From Verrucolacustris sp044348085 (GTDB taxonomy: Bacteria; Verrucomicrobiota; Verrucomicrobiia; Methylacidiphilales; Verrucolacustridaceae): a stretch of 64,000 nt of DNA. This document shows positions 36,975 through 45,706 of the stretch, in pieces. Under the pieces are notes generated by a model. That model was not told where the DNA came from. It saw nothing but the letters and a program-made list of their open reading frames with translations, and ran no database searches. The stretch covers positions 124,001 through 188,000 of the forward strand of contig JBIKTM010000001.1 of assembly GCA_044348085.1 (NCBI GenBank), given 5' to 3'. Made by a program: the position numbers and the translations under genes. Numbering within the stretch: the first letter of the stretch is position 1; every line of letters starts with the position of its first letter.

Positions 36975-37002
36975 TTTACAAACCATACATTTAAACATTA
37001 AT
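36975..37002 (+). promoter_or_regulatory. Possible sigma-70 promoter for the OM barrel gene
   Basis: In the AT-rich 116-base gap TTTACA is followed after 16 bases by ATTAAT, five and four matches to the -35 and -10 consensus. A TATATATA-type run lies just before. Weak evidence. Confidence 0.3.
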
Positions 37003-37062
37003 TACTCCCATCTGCCACCTCCTTGAGTAGACTTTTCCTAAACCTTACCCCTTTATATAGGG

Positions 37063-38403
37063 ATGCAGAATAGGCAGGGCACAACATATTGTATATTGGT
37101 CCTACTTCTTGTTTTTTCCTCCCACGGTCAGAGTGCAGGTCATGCTCCAACAAATCTCTCCCTTCAGGATGATGGTTCCCTCGTTGTTTTTGATGCCAAA
37201 GGAGGCGTAGCGGAGTTTGTAAAACAGGGAACGCCCAGACAGGCAATTCAACTGGACGGCCAAAGTTGTAACGTCAGCTACGGATTTAATTCTGCAGGAA
37301 AACAGACTATTCTCGTAAGCCTCCCTGCCTCCGCCACCACTCCGGTGATTTTTCTTTTGGGTGATTCCCAAGTAACAATCCCACCTAAATCTGGTTTAAG
37401 AATTGCCCTAAACGAGGCTCATAAGATCGAAAAGATGGACGGAGCCCCTGCAGGGACGGTTCAGTTTCAAAATATCTCTTCCCGCTCACAACCCCCTACC
37501 CAACTTTCCCCAACCCCAATCCCAAACCCTACTCAGGTCGTTGCTCCTACCCCACAAATTACAGAACCTGCCCCTGCTCCAATACCCGCCCAAAATCCTC
37601 AAACATCCGAACCAGCCCTTGCTAAAAATCTGGAGCCTACTGAAAGTAATATAAGCTTGGACCAACCAACGCCAGCTACCACACCCGCCGATCCAATGGC
37701 GGGTCTAGGTAATGCCCTATCCTCTCCCCCAACAGAAATTGGCTGGCCTGGAAAACTTCTTCAATCCCCCCTTACCGAACCTCAAATGGAGGAGGATTAC
37801 TTTTACGTCCGAACTGAAGGCGGAGCTCGCTTTGTTAGCTCCATGAATATCGTAAACATTGTTGGTTCAGGCGGAGCAACGAATCCATTGATCCAAAAAG
37901 AAATAGCATTCAGCACAGGCTATCGCCAAGACATCGATATCGGCGTCTGGCTTACCCCGTGGTTCGGACTTGCGATTGAAACCGGATTTGCTCTCAATGC
38001 CATCCGCGGAAATACAGAGGGTATGACCGTTTCCAGTAGCACCTACTGGAGTGTTCCCATCATGGCTCAACTTTGCTTCCAGTATCCAAACGATACCGGA
38101 TTTATCCCCTACCTTAACTTTGGCTTCGGTGGTGGCTGGAACTATTTCGATATTGGTAGCATTACGTACTCAGTCCCCGGCAACGATCCTGCACCATTAT
38201 CAGGCGCCGGAAACGATATGAACAACGCCTATCAAATCGCTGCCGGTGTGAGATGGCGAATATGGGAGCAGCTAGGTCTCACCCTCGCTTATAAGTTTTA
38301 TGGAACCAGCCAACCCACAGTCGATATGGGCGATAATCAGCAGGTCACTTTCGGGTCTCCCGTCACCAACTCCATTGAGTTGGGCGGAAACTTCTCCTTT
38401 TAA
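37063..38403 (+). CDS. Outer-membrane beta-barrel protein with proline-rich linker
   Basis: A 446-residue secreted protein. A signal segment (TYCILVLLLVFSSHGQSAG) leads to a small N-terminal domain (about 30-145), a Pro/Thr-rich linker (about 150-235) and a C-terminal barrel of about 190 residues with alternating strands and aromatic belts, ending in N-F-S-F. The final phenylalanine is the usual recognition signal for BAM. It resembles opacity-type porins; the ligand is unknown. The start MQNRQG has an adjacent AGGG, so its exact position is uncertain. Confidence 0.75.
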   Translation: MQNRQGTTYCILVLLLVFSSHGQSAGHAPTNLSLQDDGSLVVFDAKGGVAEFVKQGTPRQAIQLDGQSCNVSYGFNSAGKQTILVSLPASATTPVIFLLGDSQVTIPPKSGLRIALNEAHKIEKMDGAPAGTVQFQNISSRSQPPTQLSPTPIPNPTQVVAPTPQITEPAPAPIPAQNPQTSEPALAKNLEPTESNISLDQPTPATTPADPMAGLGNALSSPPTEIGWPGKLLQSPLTEPQMEEDYFYVRTEGGARFVSSMNIVNIVGSGGATNPLIQKEIAFSTGYRQDIDIGVWLTPWFGLAIETGFALNAIRGNTEGMTVSSSTYWSVPIMAQLCFQYPNDTGFIPYLNFGFGGGWNYFDIGSITYSVPGNDPAPLSGAGNDMNNAYQIAAGVRWRIWEQLGLTLAYKFYGTSQPTVDMGDNQQVTFGSPVTNSIELGGNFSF

Positions 38404-38410
38404 TTCTTCC

Positions 38411-39505
38411 CTACTTCCGGGCTAGGCCCATCTGCGCGCGATCCCGCAAATAGTGATCTGCCAAAACCAGTAAAGCCATCGCTTCCACCATGGGAACTGC
38501 CCGAGGCAAAACGCACGGATCGTGTCGTCCCCTTGCCTTTAACTCCACCGCCTTTCCTTGTGTGTTCACGGTCTTTTGAGCCTGGGAAATCGTAGCAACA
38601 GGTTTAAACGCAACTCGAAAAACTATCTCCTCCCCGTTGCTAATTCCACCCTGCACTCCGCCACTTCGGTTTGTTCGAGTTCGCACCCTACTTCCCTCAA
38701 GGAAAAATTCATCGTTATGCTCCGAACCCCGCATCGTGACCCCATGAAAACCTGACCCAATCTCAAACCCCTTGCTCGCAGGCAGGCTCATCATTCCTTT
38801 AGCCAAATCCGCCTCCAGACGATCAAAAACAGGCTCCCCCAGGCCCACGGGGCACCCTCGAACCACACATTCCACCACACCACCCAACGAGTCCCCCTCC
38901 GCACGAACCCGCTCAATTAACTCCACCACCTGCTCTGCCTCCTTGCGATCTGGCCAACGGACAGGGTTCGATTCGACCTCTTTCTGATCCACCCTACCAG
39001 CATCGATCCTTGCCACGACCGTGCCCACTTGACGAACGAAGGTGGTAACCGAAAGACGAGGAGCCAACTGGCCGAACATCTTTTTCGCAATCGATCCCCC
39101 AATCACCCTTCCAATTGTCTCCCGTGCCGATGTTCGACCCCCACCTTGCCAATTTCGTATCCCATACTTCGCTTGGTAGGTGTAGTCCGCATGACTCGGC
39201 CGAAACATTGTTTCCATCTCCTTGTACGCCTCGGGCCGCGCATCCTCATTTCGAACCCAAACCGAAATCGGTGTCCCCAATGTTTTCCCATCATACACTC
39301 CGGAAAGAATCTCACATCGGTCCGCCTCTTTTCGTGGAGTTACGATCTTACTTTGACCAGGACGCCTACGATCCAAATCAGGTTGGATATCTTTTTCCGA
39401 TAGGGCGATCTGAGGCGGACAACCGTCCACCACCGCACCTACCCCACCCCCATGGGACTCACCCCAAGTGGTCACTCGATATAAATGGCCGAACGTGTTT
39501 GCCAT
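38411..39505 (-). CDS. aroC: Chorismate synthase
   Basis: FMN-dependent last step of the shikimate pathway. Motifs: GESHGGGVGAVVDG at the N-terminus, RPSHADYTYQAKYG with RNWQGGGRTSARET, and the C-terminal HDPCVLPRAVP. The start at 39505 (MANTFGHLYRV) matches the family; the frame remains open for 70 more codons upstream, but that stretch is the antisense of the aroK start region. It is divergent from aroK. Confidence 0.96.
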   Translation of the reverse strand: MANTFGHLYRVTTWGESHGGGVGAVVDGCPPQIALSEKDIQPDLDRRRPGQSKIVTPRKEADRCEILSGVYDGKTLGTPISVWVRNEDARPEAYKEMETMFRPSHADYTYQAKYGIRNWQGGGRTSARETIGRVIGGSIAKKMFGQLAPRLSVTTFVRQVGTVVARIDAGRVDQKEVESNPVRWPDRKEAEQVVELIERVRAEGDSLGGVVECVVRGCPVGLGEPVFDRLEADLAKGMMSLPASKGFEIGSGFHGVTMRGSEHNDEFFLEGSRVRTRTNRSGGVQGGISNGEEIVFRVAFKPVATISQAQKTVNTQGKAVELKARGRHDPCVLPRAVPMVEAMALLVLADHYLRDRAQMGLARK

Positions 39506-39596
39506 ACATTTATCATGCACGAAAAAAGCCTTTTCCCCAAGCCTTGGAATTGACCCCGCACTCGCCCAAAAGCCTGTTCCCTGCCACCCTTGGCCT

Positions 39597-40112
39597 GTGA
39601 AAAGGACTTCCCATATCTGGCTCCTCGGCTTGAGCGGTTCGGGAAAAAGCACCGTCGGTCCACTTGTAGCCCAAAAGCTAGGTCTTCCATTTGCCGACAC
39701 AGATGCGCAGATCACTCAATCTGCCCAACGCCCCATCTCCCAGATCTTCGCCGAGGGCGGAGAGACAGAGTTTCGAAAGTGGGAATCCCAAATTGTGGCT
39801 CAGCTTGCCCAGAAGCCTCCCACCGTCATCTCCTGCGGTGCAGGCGTTATTCTTTCCCCCGAAAATCGCCAGATCTTATCCAAAACAGGGGTTCGTATCT
39901 ATCTAAAGGCAGAACTTTCTACTTTGATTCAGCGATTATACAAGTGCACCGACCGGCCCCTTCTGCCTGCAGATCAACTGGAACCTAATCTTCTGCGCCA
40001 GCTTTCGGAGAGAAAGAAATGGTACGAGAAAAGTGAAGTCGCAATCCCCATCGAATTGGACACACCTGAGCAGATTTGCGAAAGAATCCTCCTATCACTT
40101 GCCTCGTCCTAA
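39597..40112 (+). CDS. aroK: Shikimate kinase
   Basis: Phosphorylates shikimate. The start is GTG at 39597 (KRTSHIWLLGL), which puts the P-loop GLSGSGKSTVG at residue 11 as usual; an upstream frame reaching 39468 runs over the aroC start. Also seen: DTDAQI, FAEGGETEFRKWE and SCGAGVIL. 171 residues is standard. It is followed four bases later by queG. Confidence 0.94.
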   Translation: MKRTSHIWLLGLSGSGKSTVGPLVAQKLGLPFADTDAQITQSAQRPISQIFAEGGETEFRKWESQIVAQLAQKPPTVISCGAGVILSPENRQILSKTGVRIYLKAELSTLIQRLYKCTDRPLLPADQLEPNLLRQLSERKKWYEKSEVAIPIELDTPEQICERILLSLASS

Positions 40113-40115
40113 TTC

Positions 40116-41135
40116 ATGGACAGATCTAAAGAACTTAAAGAAGCAGCCCGAACTCTTGGTTTCGATGCGATCGGCATTGTGGAGGCCCAAGCTCCCCAAG
40201 GTGCCGACCACCTCAAGGATTGGCTCAAGCTTTCCTATCAGGGCGAAATGGGTTGGATGGCGCGGCGACCCGAAATTCGAAGTGATCCCCGCCAATACGA
40301 TCCACTCGCGAAAACAATTATCGTCGCAGGTGTCACGAGTCACCAAACCTCTACCCCTTCTAGGCGCGGCAGAATCGCCGCATACGCCCAAGGCCTCGAT
40401 TACCATGACATCCTTCGAAATAAGTTAGAAAGATTAGCGCAAAAAACCTTGGTCATATGGGGCGCGCATTACCGGATATGTGTCGACTCATCACCCCTCA
40501 TGGAAAAACCCCTAGCAGCTATGGCAGGACTCGGTTGGCAGGGAAAAAACACCCTACTCATTCACCCACAACACGGCCCTTGGTTAATGCTTGGCTGTAT
40601 ACTCACCGATCTCATATTTACGGCTGACTCACCCTCGAGTGACCACTGCGGCACTTGCACGCGTTGCCTCGATGCCTGTCCCACGCAAGCCTTTCCTCAG
40701 CCCTACGTTCTAGATGCACGTCGCTGTCTCGCGTACCTCACCATAGAACACCCCGGCTCGATCCCTGAAGAGTTCAGGCCTTTCGTTGGGGACAGACTTT
40801 TTGGCTGTGACGAGTGCTTGGATGTCTGTCCTTGGAACCGTCACGCCCAACAATCACGTGAACTCAGCCTATCTCCCATTCCCCGATCTGATCTTCCAGA
40901 AATGCTTGAATGGGATGAGACCCGCTTCCGAAAAGAATTTCGCGGTACACCTATTTTTCGGCTCAAACGAGGAAGGTGGCTAAGAAATATCTGTGTCGTA
41001 CTTGGAAACATTGGAACGAAAGATGACCTTCCCGCTCTGGAAAAGGCAACCCAAGACAAAGATCCTTTAGTTCGCGAACACGCCCTTTGGGGGAAGCTTC
41101 AAATTACCAAGAGAAACCAAACAGACAAAAACTAG
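40116..41135 (+). CDS. queG: Epoxyqueuosine reductase
   Basis: Cobalamin-dependent last step of queuosine synthesis in tRNA. The catalytic Asp is in VDSSPLMEK, and two 4Fe-4S clusters are bound by CGTCTRCLDACPTQAF and by CDECLDVCPWN. The 339-residue length is normal. It follows aroK by three bases, and its stop overlaps the convergent TPR lipoprotein stop. Confidence 0.95.
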   Translation: MDRSKELKEAARTLGFDAIGIVEAQAPQGADHLKDWLKLSYQGEMGWMARRPEIRSDPRQYDPLAKTIIVAGVTSHQTSTPSRRGRIAAYAQGLDYHDILRNKLERLAQKTLVIWGAHYRICVDSSPLMEKPLAAMAGLGWQGKNTLLIHPQHGPWLMLGCILTDLIFTADSPSSDHCGTCTRCLDACPTQAFPQPYVLDARRCLAYLTIEHPGSIPEEFRPFVGDRLFGCDECLDVCPWNRHAQQSRELSLSPIPRSDLPEMLEWDETRFRKEFRGTPIFRLKRGRWLRNICVVLGNIGTKDDLPALEKATQDKDPLVREHALWGKLQITKRNQTDKN

Positions 41136-41935
41136 GACCTAGGCTTCTTGTCCACCTTTTCAACAGGGGGAAGAAGTGTTTTCAACTCCTCCGTCTTGGG
41201 TTTCGTGTCTTCCGCTTGAGGAGCAGTCACCTGTTCCCCCGTTAAGTATCCTTTTTCAACAAGTGAATCAGCAAAAGTCGAATTCGCATCTGGCGGATAA
41301 ATTCGATAGGCAGAAGTGACAAATTCAGTCGCTGCGACCTTATCATTCCTGTGAAAAGCCTCAGCCGCTTTAGAGAAATAGTAAATCGGGCTATTGGGAC
41401 TGGGCTTCAATGAATCAAGAAAGCTATTCGCTTTTGATGTATTTCCTTCCAAAAGATCGCAAAGATAAATTTTGTAAAGACCAAGGTCATTACTGGGTTG
41501 GCTATTGATGAAAATCTGGAACTTCTCGCGCGCCTCTGGATATTTATTATTGAGAAACAGAACCTCTCCCAAATTAAATTGAGCCATAGGAAGATCGGGT
41601 TCCAATTTAAGGGCGAGCCGAAACGCCTCCTCTGCCTTTGCCCAATCCCTCTTTCTTGTAAAAATAGCTCCACGTAGGTTGGCGTTGCTGGCTTGATTCG
41701 GTTTAGCTTGGTCCGACAGCTCCAAAGCTGCCAAGGCCCCATCCAAATCATTACGTGAAAAAGCTTGGGCAGCCTTCACATAAGTCGCGCGGTACCGCTC
41801 CTCTCCGTCCGCTGGTAACGCCTCCTCGACCTTGGGTTTAGGTGTAGAAACCTCCTCGGATCGACTTTCCTTCTTTCCGCACGCGCTCAAACCCAAAGAA
41901 AATGCGAAACCAAGGATAACAAGGGCAAACCTCAT
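41132..41935 (-). CDS. TPR lipoprotein
   Basis: The N-terminus is a lipoprotein signal with the lipobox L-S-A-C (residues 16-19). About three TPR repeats follow (AFSRNDLDGALAALELS, DWAKAEEAFRLALKLEP, NNKYPEAREKF), then a more divergent helical region. It is likely a periplasmic or membrane-bound scaffold. The role is unknown; nothing in the neighbours points to a partner. Confidence 0.78.
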   Translation of the reverse strand: MRFALVILGFAFSLGLSACGKKESRSEEVSTPKPKVEEALPADGEERYRATYVKAAQAFSRNDLDGALAALELSDQAKPNQASNANLRGAIFTRKRDWAKAEEAFRLALKLEPDLPMAQFNLGEVLFLNNKYPEAREKFQIFINSQPSNDLGLYKIYLCDLLEGNTSKANSFLDSLKPSPNSPIYYFSKAAEAFHRNDKVAATEFVTSAYRIYPPDANSTFADSLVEKGYLTGEQVTAPQAEDTKPKTEELKTLLPPVEKVDKKPRS

Positions 41936-42022
41936 ACATATAGCCTCCCAGAACAGATAGTGTGGCTCAAACCAATTTTACTGGTCTTTTCAAAAGCACC
42001 CCATCGGGCAAAGTTGGTTTCC

Positions 42023-42916
42023 ATGAAATTCCTTGTCACAGGAGGAGCGGGCTTTATCGGAAGCCATCTTGTCCGCCGCCTCCTGCACCACGGCCCAGTC
42101 ACTGTTCTAGATAATCTGAGCTCAGGAAACCGCAAAAATCTGGCCGATTTAAAATACGACTGGATCGAAGGTTCGATCCTAGATCCACACCTTCTCGCCC
42201 AATCCCTTATTGGCGTGACCCATGTCTTCCACCTGGCGGCTATGGTTAGCGTTCCTGAATCCGTCCAAAACCCATTGGAATGCCAGCGAATTAATATCGA
42301 CGGCACTCGCCAACTTCTTGAAGCAGCCGCACACGCAGGTGCTCAACGTCTCGTCCTAGCCAGTTCCTGCGCTATCTACGGGAACGAACCCACCATGCCG
42401 AAAGTTGAAACCCTGCCTCCTGCCCCAGCTAGCCCCTATGCCGAGTCAAAACTTGCAGGCGAAAAACTCTGCTCGGCCGGCCCCCTATCAGCAGTGTCAC
42501 TGCGTTTTTTTAATGTCTACGGCCCGAACCAAGACCCTCGTGGCCCCTACGCAGCCGCCGTTCCCCGATTTTTTGAGGCCGCCCTTGCAGGAACTCCACT
42601 TACCCTTCACGGAGATGGCCTGCAAACTCGAGACTTTGTTTTTGTCGACGATGTAACCTCAGCCCTCACCCACGTTGCCTTTCATTCCGAACTTCAGGGA
42701 GTCTTCAACGTCGCATCAGGCCAATCCACATCCATCCTCCAACTTGCCCAAGCCATCTTATCCCTAACCCGTTCCTCCTCCCCCATCACTCACACCTCTG
42801 CCCGCCCCGCCGACGTTCGCTTCTCCTCCGCATCCATTCAGCGAATCGGTGCAACGGGTTGGTCTCCTAAATTTTCACTCTCACAAGGCTTGCCGCACCT
42901 GCTTCCAAAAAAGTAA
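42023..42916 (+). CDS. NAD-dependent sugar epimerase/dehydratase (GalE-like SDR)
   Basis: Extended short-chain dehydrogenase: nucleotide-binding GGAGFIGSHLVRR at the N-terminus, SSCAIYG (catalytic Ser/Thr), YAESK (catalytic Tyr and Lys) and FFNVYGPNQDP. Close to UDP-glucose/UDP-GlcNAc 4-epimerases. The ATG at 42023 begins the Rossmann fold directly. The exact nucleotide sugar is not decidable. Confidence 0.88.
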   Translation: MKFLVTGGAGFIGSHLVRRLLHHGPVTVLDNLSSGNRKNLADLKYDWIEGSILDPHLLAQSLIGVTHVFHLAAMVSVPESVQNPLECQRINIDGTRQLLEAAAHAGAQRLVLASSCAIYGNEPTMPKVETLPPAPASPYAESKLAGEKLCSAGPLSAVSLRFFNVYGPNQDPRGPYAAAVPRFFEAALAGTPLTLHGDGLQTRDFVFVDDVTSALTHVAFHSELQGVFNVASGQSTSILQLAQAILSLTRSSSPITHTSARPADVRFSSASIQRIGATGWSPKFSLSQGLPHLLPKK

Positions 42917-42975
42917 ATCATTCCCACCCGCCTTTTCTCGCCCCCACCCCCCTTCTCATCGTAGAGTGTCCCCCT

Positions 42976-43060
42976 GCCCGGGTGGTGGAATGGCAGACAC
43001 AAGGGACTTAAAATCCCTTGGGGAGAAATCCCCGTGCGGGTTCGACCCCCGCCCCGGGCA
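42976..43060 (+). tRNA. tRNA-Leu (anticodon TAA)
   Basis: The acceptor arms GCCCGGG and CCCGGGC pair perfectly. The anticodon stem AGGGA/TCCCT encloses the loop CTTAAAA, with TAA at positions 34-36. A long variable arm and the GGTTCGACCCC T-arm confirm a class II leucine tRNA. CCA is not encoded. Confidence 0.97.
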
Positions 43061-43127
43061 CACTTTCTTTTCCCTATCCCCGTTCCAGAGTTGCCCCACT
43101 CGCCGACGTGTGTATTTTCGTAACCCT

Positions 43128-43358
43128 ATGGCTGACAAGACCCGCATATTAAAAGAAAACGTCCCCGGCAAATGGTACGTCGACGATAGCTGTACTCCGT
43201 GCCACGTATGCCTCGAAGAAGCTCCGAAGCTTTTGAAATATAACGAGGACCAAACCTACGTCTATTTCTTCAAACAGCCCGAATCTGCTGATGAGTTGGA
43301 CGCCGCCCAACGTGCCCTAGATATTTGCCCAACAGGTTCCATCGGAAACGATAATTAA
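43128..43358 (+). CDS. Ferredoxin, single 4Fe-4S
   Basis: A 76-residue acidic protein starting MADKTRILK. Ligand spacing is C-T-P-C-H-V-C followed by ALDICPTGSI, giving one 4Fe-4S cluster as in monocluster (Fer4_13/15-like) ferredoxins. The frame is open upstream through the tRNA, but the ATG at 43128 fits the family. It precedes a FAD/NADPH reductase by two bases, suggesting an electron-transfer pair. Confidence 0.9.
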   Translation: MADKTRILKENVPGKWYVDDSCTPCHVCLEEAPKLLKYNEDQTYVYFFKQPESADELDAAQRALDICPTGSIGNDN

Positions 43359-43360
43359 CC

Positions 43361-44491
43361 ATGTCCGCAACCCCCACTCCTACCTCCGCCCCTGCTTTCA
43401 ATAGAAATAATCCCTTCTCCTCGAAGTTGCGCGAAAACCGGCGGTTGAACCAACACGGCTCCAGCAAAGACACCCGACACATCGTAATTGAACTCGGCTC
43501 GGACGGTCCAACGTACATTTGTGGCGACTCCCTTGGAGTTGTCCCACGAAACCCTGAATCCTTGGTTCGTGAATTCACTGAAAAATTAGGACTTCATGAA
43601 GACGCTAACCTGCATGAGACCCTCGCCACCTCCGCCATTCTCAATCGTGTCGGGAAAAAGTTTGTTAAAGCAGTGGCGGAAAAAGCCTCGGGCCCCTCAC
43701 GTGATAAATTGCAAGCGATCTGTGCAGATGAAAAAAAACTCGATGAGTATGTTTTTGATCGAGATGTGGTCGACGTTCTTCACGACGCCCCAGGAGTTCA
43801 TTTAGAGCCTTCGGAAATTCCCGGCCTCCTCAACAAAATTGCACCTCGTCTCTACTCAATCGCCTCCTCACCTGATCACCGTCGGGGTGAAGTCCATCTG
43901 ACCGTCGCTCTCGTCCAGTACACTTCGCACGGAAGAAATAAAAGAGGACTCGCGTCCGGATACCTTGCGGACTTACCCGATCAAGCCAAGGTACCGGTTT
44001 ACGTTCAGCCCACACGCCACTTTCATCTTCCTCCTTCCGACAAGGATATCATCATGGTCGGACCTGGAACAGGAATCGCCCCGTTCCGTGCCTTTCTTCA
44101 GCACCGCGCTCAACACGGACACACGGGACGGAACTGGCTCTTTTTTGGAGATCAACATGCCAAGAGTGACTTCCTTTACGGCGACGAATTCTCTGCGGCC
44201 CAAAAAGCGGGGCACCTGCACAAGCTCTCTACAGCCTTCTCTCGAGATCAGTCCGAAAAGATTTACGTCCAACACAGAATGGAGCAAGAGGGAGCTGAAC
44301 TCTGGAAGTGGCTCGAAAGAGGGGCTTACTTCTACGTGTGTGGCGATGCCAAAAGAATGGCCAAGGATGTCCACGCGGCATTACTTCAGATCGTGTCCCG
44401 ACATGGTGGAAAAACCCCTGAACAGGCTGACGAGTGGGTCTCTGTTACCTTTGCAAAATCAGAAAAGCGTTATCTGAAGGACGTATACTAA
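43361..44491 (+). CDS. CysJ-type FAD/NADPH oxidoreductase without the FMN domain
   Basis: A 376-residue protein matching the FAD-binding and NADPH-binding parts of diflavin reductases such as sulfite reductase flavoprotein alpha: FAD contact RLYSIASSP, a G-x-x-S segment GLASGYL, NADPH loop MVGPGTGIAPFRAF, WLFFGDQ and YFYVCGDAKRMA. No flavodoxin domain precedes it. The ferredoxin two bases upstream could replace it as electron carrier, so the likely role is ferredoxin:NADP(H) reductase. The physiological acceptor is not shown. Confidence 0.87.
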   Translation: MSATPTPTSAPAFNRNNPFSSKLRENRRLNQHGSSKDTRHIVIELGSDGPTYICGDSLGVVPRNPESLVREFTEKLGLHEDANLHETLATSAILNRVGKKFVKAVAEKASGPSRDKLQAICADEKKLDEYVFDRDVVDVLHDAPGVHLEPSEIPGLLNKIAPRLYSIASSPDHRRGEVHLTVALVQYTSHGRNKRGLASGYLADLPDQAKVPVYVQPTRHFHLPPSDKDIIMVGPGTGIAPFRAFLQHRAQHGHTGRNWLFFGDQHAKSDFLYGDEFSAAQKAGHLHKLSTAFSRDQSEKIYVQHRMEQEGAELWKWLERGAYFYVCGDAKRMAKDVHAALLQIVSRHGGKTPEQADEWVSVTFAKSEKRYLKDVY

Positions 44492-44496
44492 TTTTC

Positions 44497-44727
44497 ATGG
44501 CTCGTCGCTCCAGTTCGGGAAATCTTTTTGTCGGATGTGTGGCGGGTGCACTCGTGTTGATTGGCATCGCTCTCTATTTACGGGATCGCGGTCTCCTTCG
44601 ACTTCCCGAACCCACCCCACAAGCTCCAGCCCAGCGGGCTGAAGATCTTGCTAAAAAGTATCCTGACGCAGAGGTCTTCTCGGCTCCAGAAGTAGATAAA
44701 AAAAAAGTGAAGTCCCCCCGCCCGTAA
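44497..44727 (+). CDS. N-terminal anchor of a split L,D-transpeptidase
   Basis: A 76-codon frame (MARRSSSGNLFVG..) with one transmembrane span (about residues 10-29) and a linker rich in Pro, Glu and Lys, stopping just past a run of nine A. In the adjoining frame the same linker continues as a proline-rich segment into an L,D-transpeptidase. A shift by one base at the A tract joins the two into about 396 residues. It could be a slippage site, a recent mutation or a sequence error. Confidence 0.6.
   Translation: MARRSSSGNLFVGCVAGALVLIGIALYLRDRGLLRLPEPTPQAPAQRAEDLAKKYPDAEVFSAPEVDKKKVKSPRP
44698..44706 (+). other. A9 tract at the frame change
   Basis: Nine consecutive A bases. Reading on in the upstream frame gives a stop eight codons later; adding one A (or a -1 slip) enters the transpeptidase frame. 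Such tracts are known sites of RNA polymerase slippage. Confidence 0.6.
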
Positions 44728-44789
44728 CCCCATCGGTCCCTCCCAAACCTATCCCACCGCCCCAAATCGAAGGCCCCCCACCGCCCCCG

Positions 44790-45686
44790 ATGGGCAAAGA
44801 AGTTCGCCGGGCTGAACCTATCGCGACTGACAAACCTCGCGATACGATTGAGATGGCGGGCTGGCAAACTCTCCTCGATCGCCTCAACTTCTCATGCGGA
44901 ACAATTGACGGACATTTTGCCAAACGAAGTCGCCGGGCGATTACCCAATTTCAGATTCATCGCGCCCTCGCCACCACAGGCGAAATCGATATTGAAACTC
45001 GGATCAACCTAGGAAAACCTGGAGACGCTTACTCGGATTACACAGTGACAGAGGAGGACCTCCGGCATGTGATCCCTAAACCCAAAGGGTTTTTAGCCAT
45101 GAGCAAAATACCCACTCTCGACTACAATGACCCCTGGGAAATGCTCGCGGAAAAAACACACTCCACCCCATCCTTCCTTAAGGAGCTTAATTCGAGCGTC
45201 ACAAACCTTGTCGTCGGAACCCAACTCACCCTCCCAAATTTAGAAGGGACGCGGAAACTTCCACCCGTATCACGGATCGTCATTATGATTTCCGAAACAA
45301 CACTACTTGCCTTTGATACAAATAATAAGGTTGTTGCCTGTTTTCCCTGCTCAATCGCGGCTGATAAAACCAAAGTCCCTAACTTACCCCTCACCGTAGC
45401 CAATATTGCACCCAACCCTAACTACACCTTCGATCCCAAAGTCCTGACCGTTGTTGCGCAACAGGAGGGCATCACTAATAAGTTGGTCCTTCCTCCAGGG
45501 CCCAATAATCCCGTCGGAACAGCTTGGATCGGACTTTCCCTTCAAGGCTACGGCATTCATGGCACACCTGAACCTGAAGATATATCTCGGACCGGTTCCC
45601 ACGGCTGTTTTCGGCTTGCGAATTGGAATGCCTCAAAACTCGTTCGTTCTGTTCGTCCGGGAGTTCCTGTCGAAGTCGTTCCTTAG
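44790..45686 (+). CDS. L,D-transpeptidase (YkuD) with peptidoglycan-binding N-terminal part
   Basis: The catalytic motif H-G-T...S-H-G-C-F-R-L is intact, with catalytic Cys, so the enzyme can cross-link peptidoglycan or attach proteins to it. Before it come a PG_binding_1-like helical region (WQTLLDRLNFSCGTIDGHF) and a LysM-like stretch (DPWEMLAEKTHS...VGTQLTLPN). The frame from the ATG at 44790 has no signal sequence, which an enzyme acting outside the membrane needs. The signal lies in the upstream frame 44497-44727, and the frame used here is open back to 44700. Confidence 0.85.
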   Translation: MGKEVRRAEPIATDKPRDTIEMAGWQTLLDRLNFSCGTIDGHFAKRSRRAITQFQIHRALATTGEIDIETRINLGKPGDAYSDYTVTEEDLRHVIPKPKGFLAMSKIPTLDYNDPWEMLAEKTHSTPSFLKELNSSVTNLVVGTQLTLPNLEGTRKLPPVSRIVIMISETTLLAFDTNNKVVACFPCSIAADKTKVPNLPLTVANIAPNPNYTFDPKVLTVVAQQEGITNKLVLPPGPNNPVGTAWIGLSLQGYGIHGTPEPEDISRTGSHGCFRLANWNASKLVRSVRPGVPVEVVP

Positions 45687-45706
45687 CCCCGCACCCGCAG
45701 AGGTTC

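Noticed and set aside
36947..37062. TATATATA-rich stretch as a replication origin
   Set aside because: Too short, with no DnaA-box cluster; better explained as a promoter region for the OM barrel gene.
39506..39715. 70-residue N-terminal extension of chorismate synthase
   Set aside because: It is the antisense of the aroK start region and has no family similarity; the family starts with the MANTFG segment.
42849..43127. Longer ferredoxin frame starting before the tRNA
   Set aside because: It would run through the whole tRNA-Leu gene; the ferredoxin family begins at the ATG at 43128.
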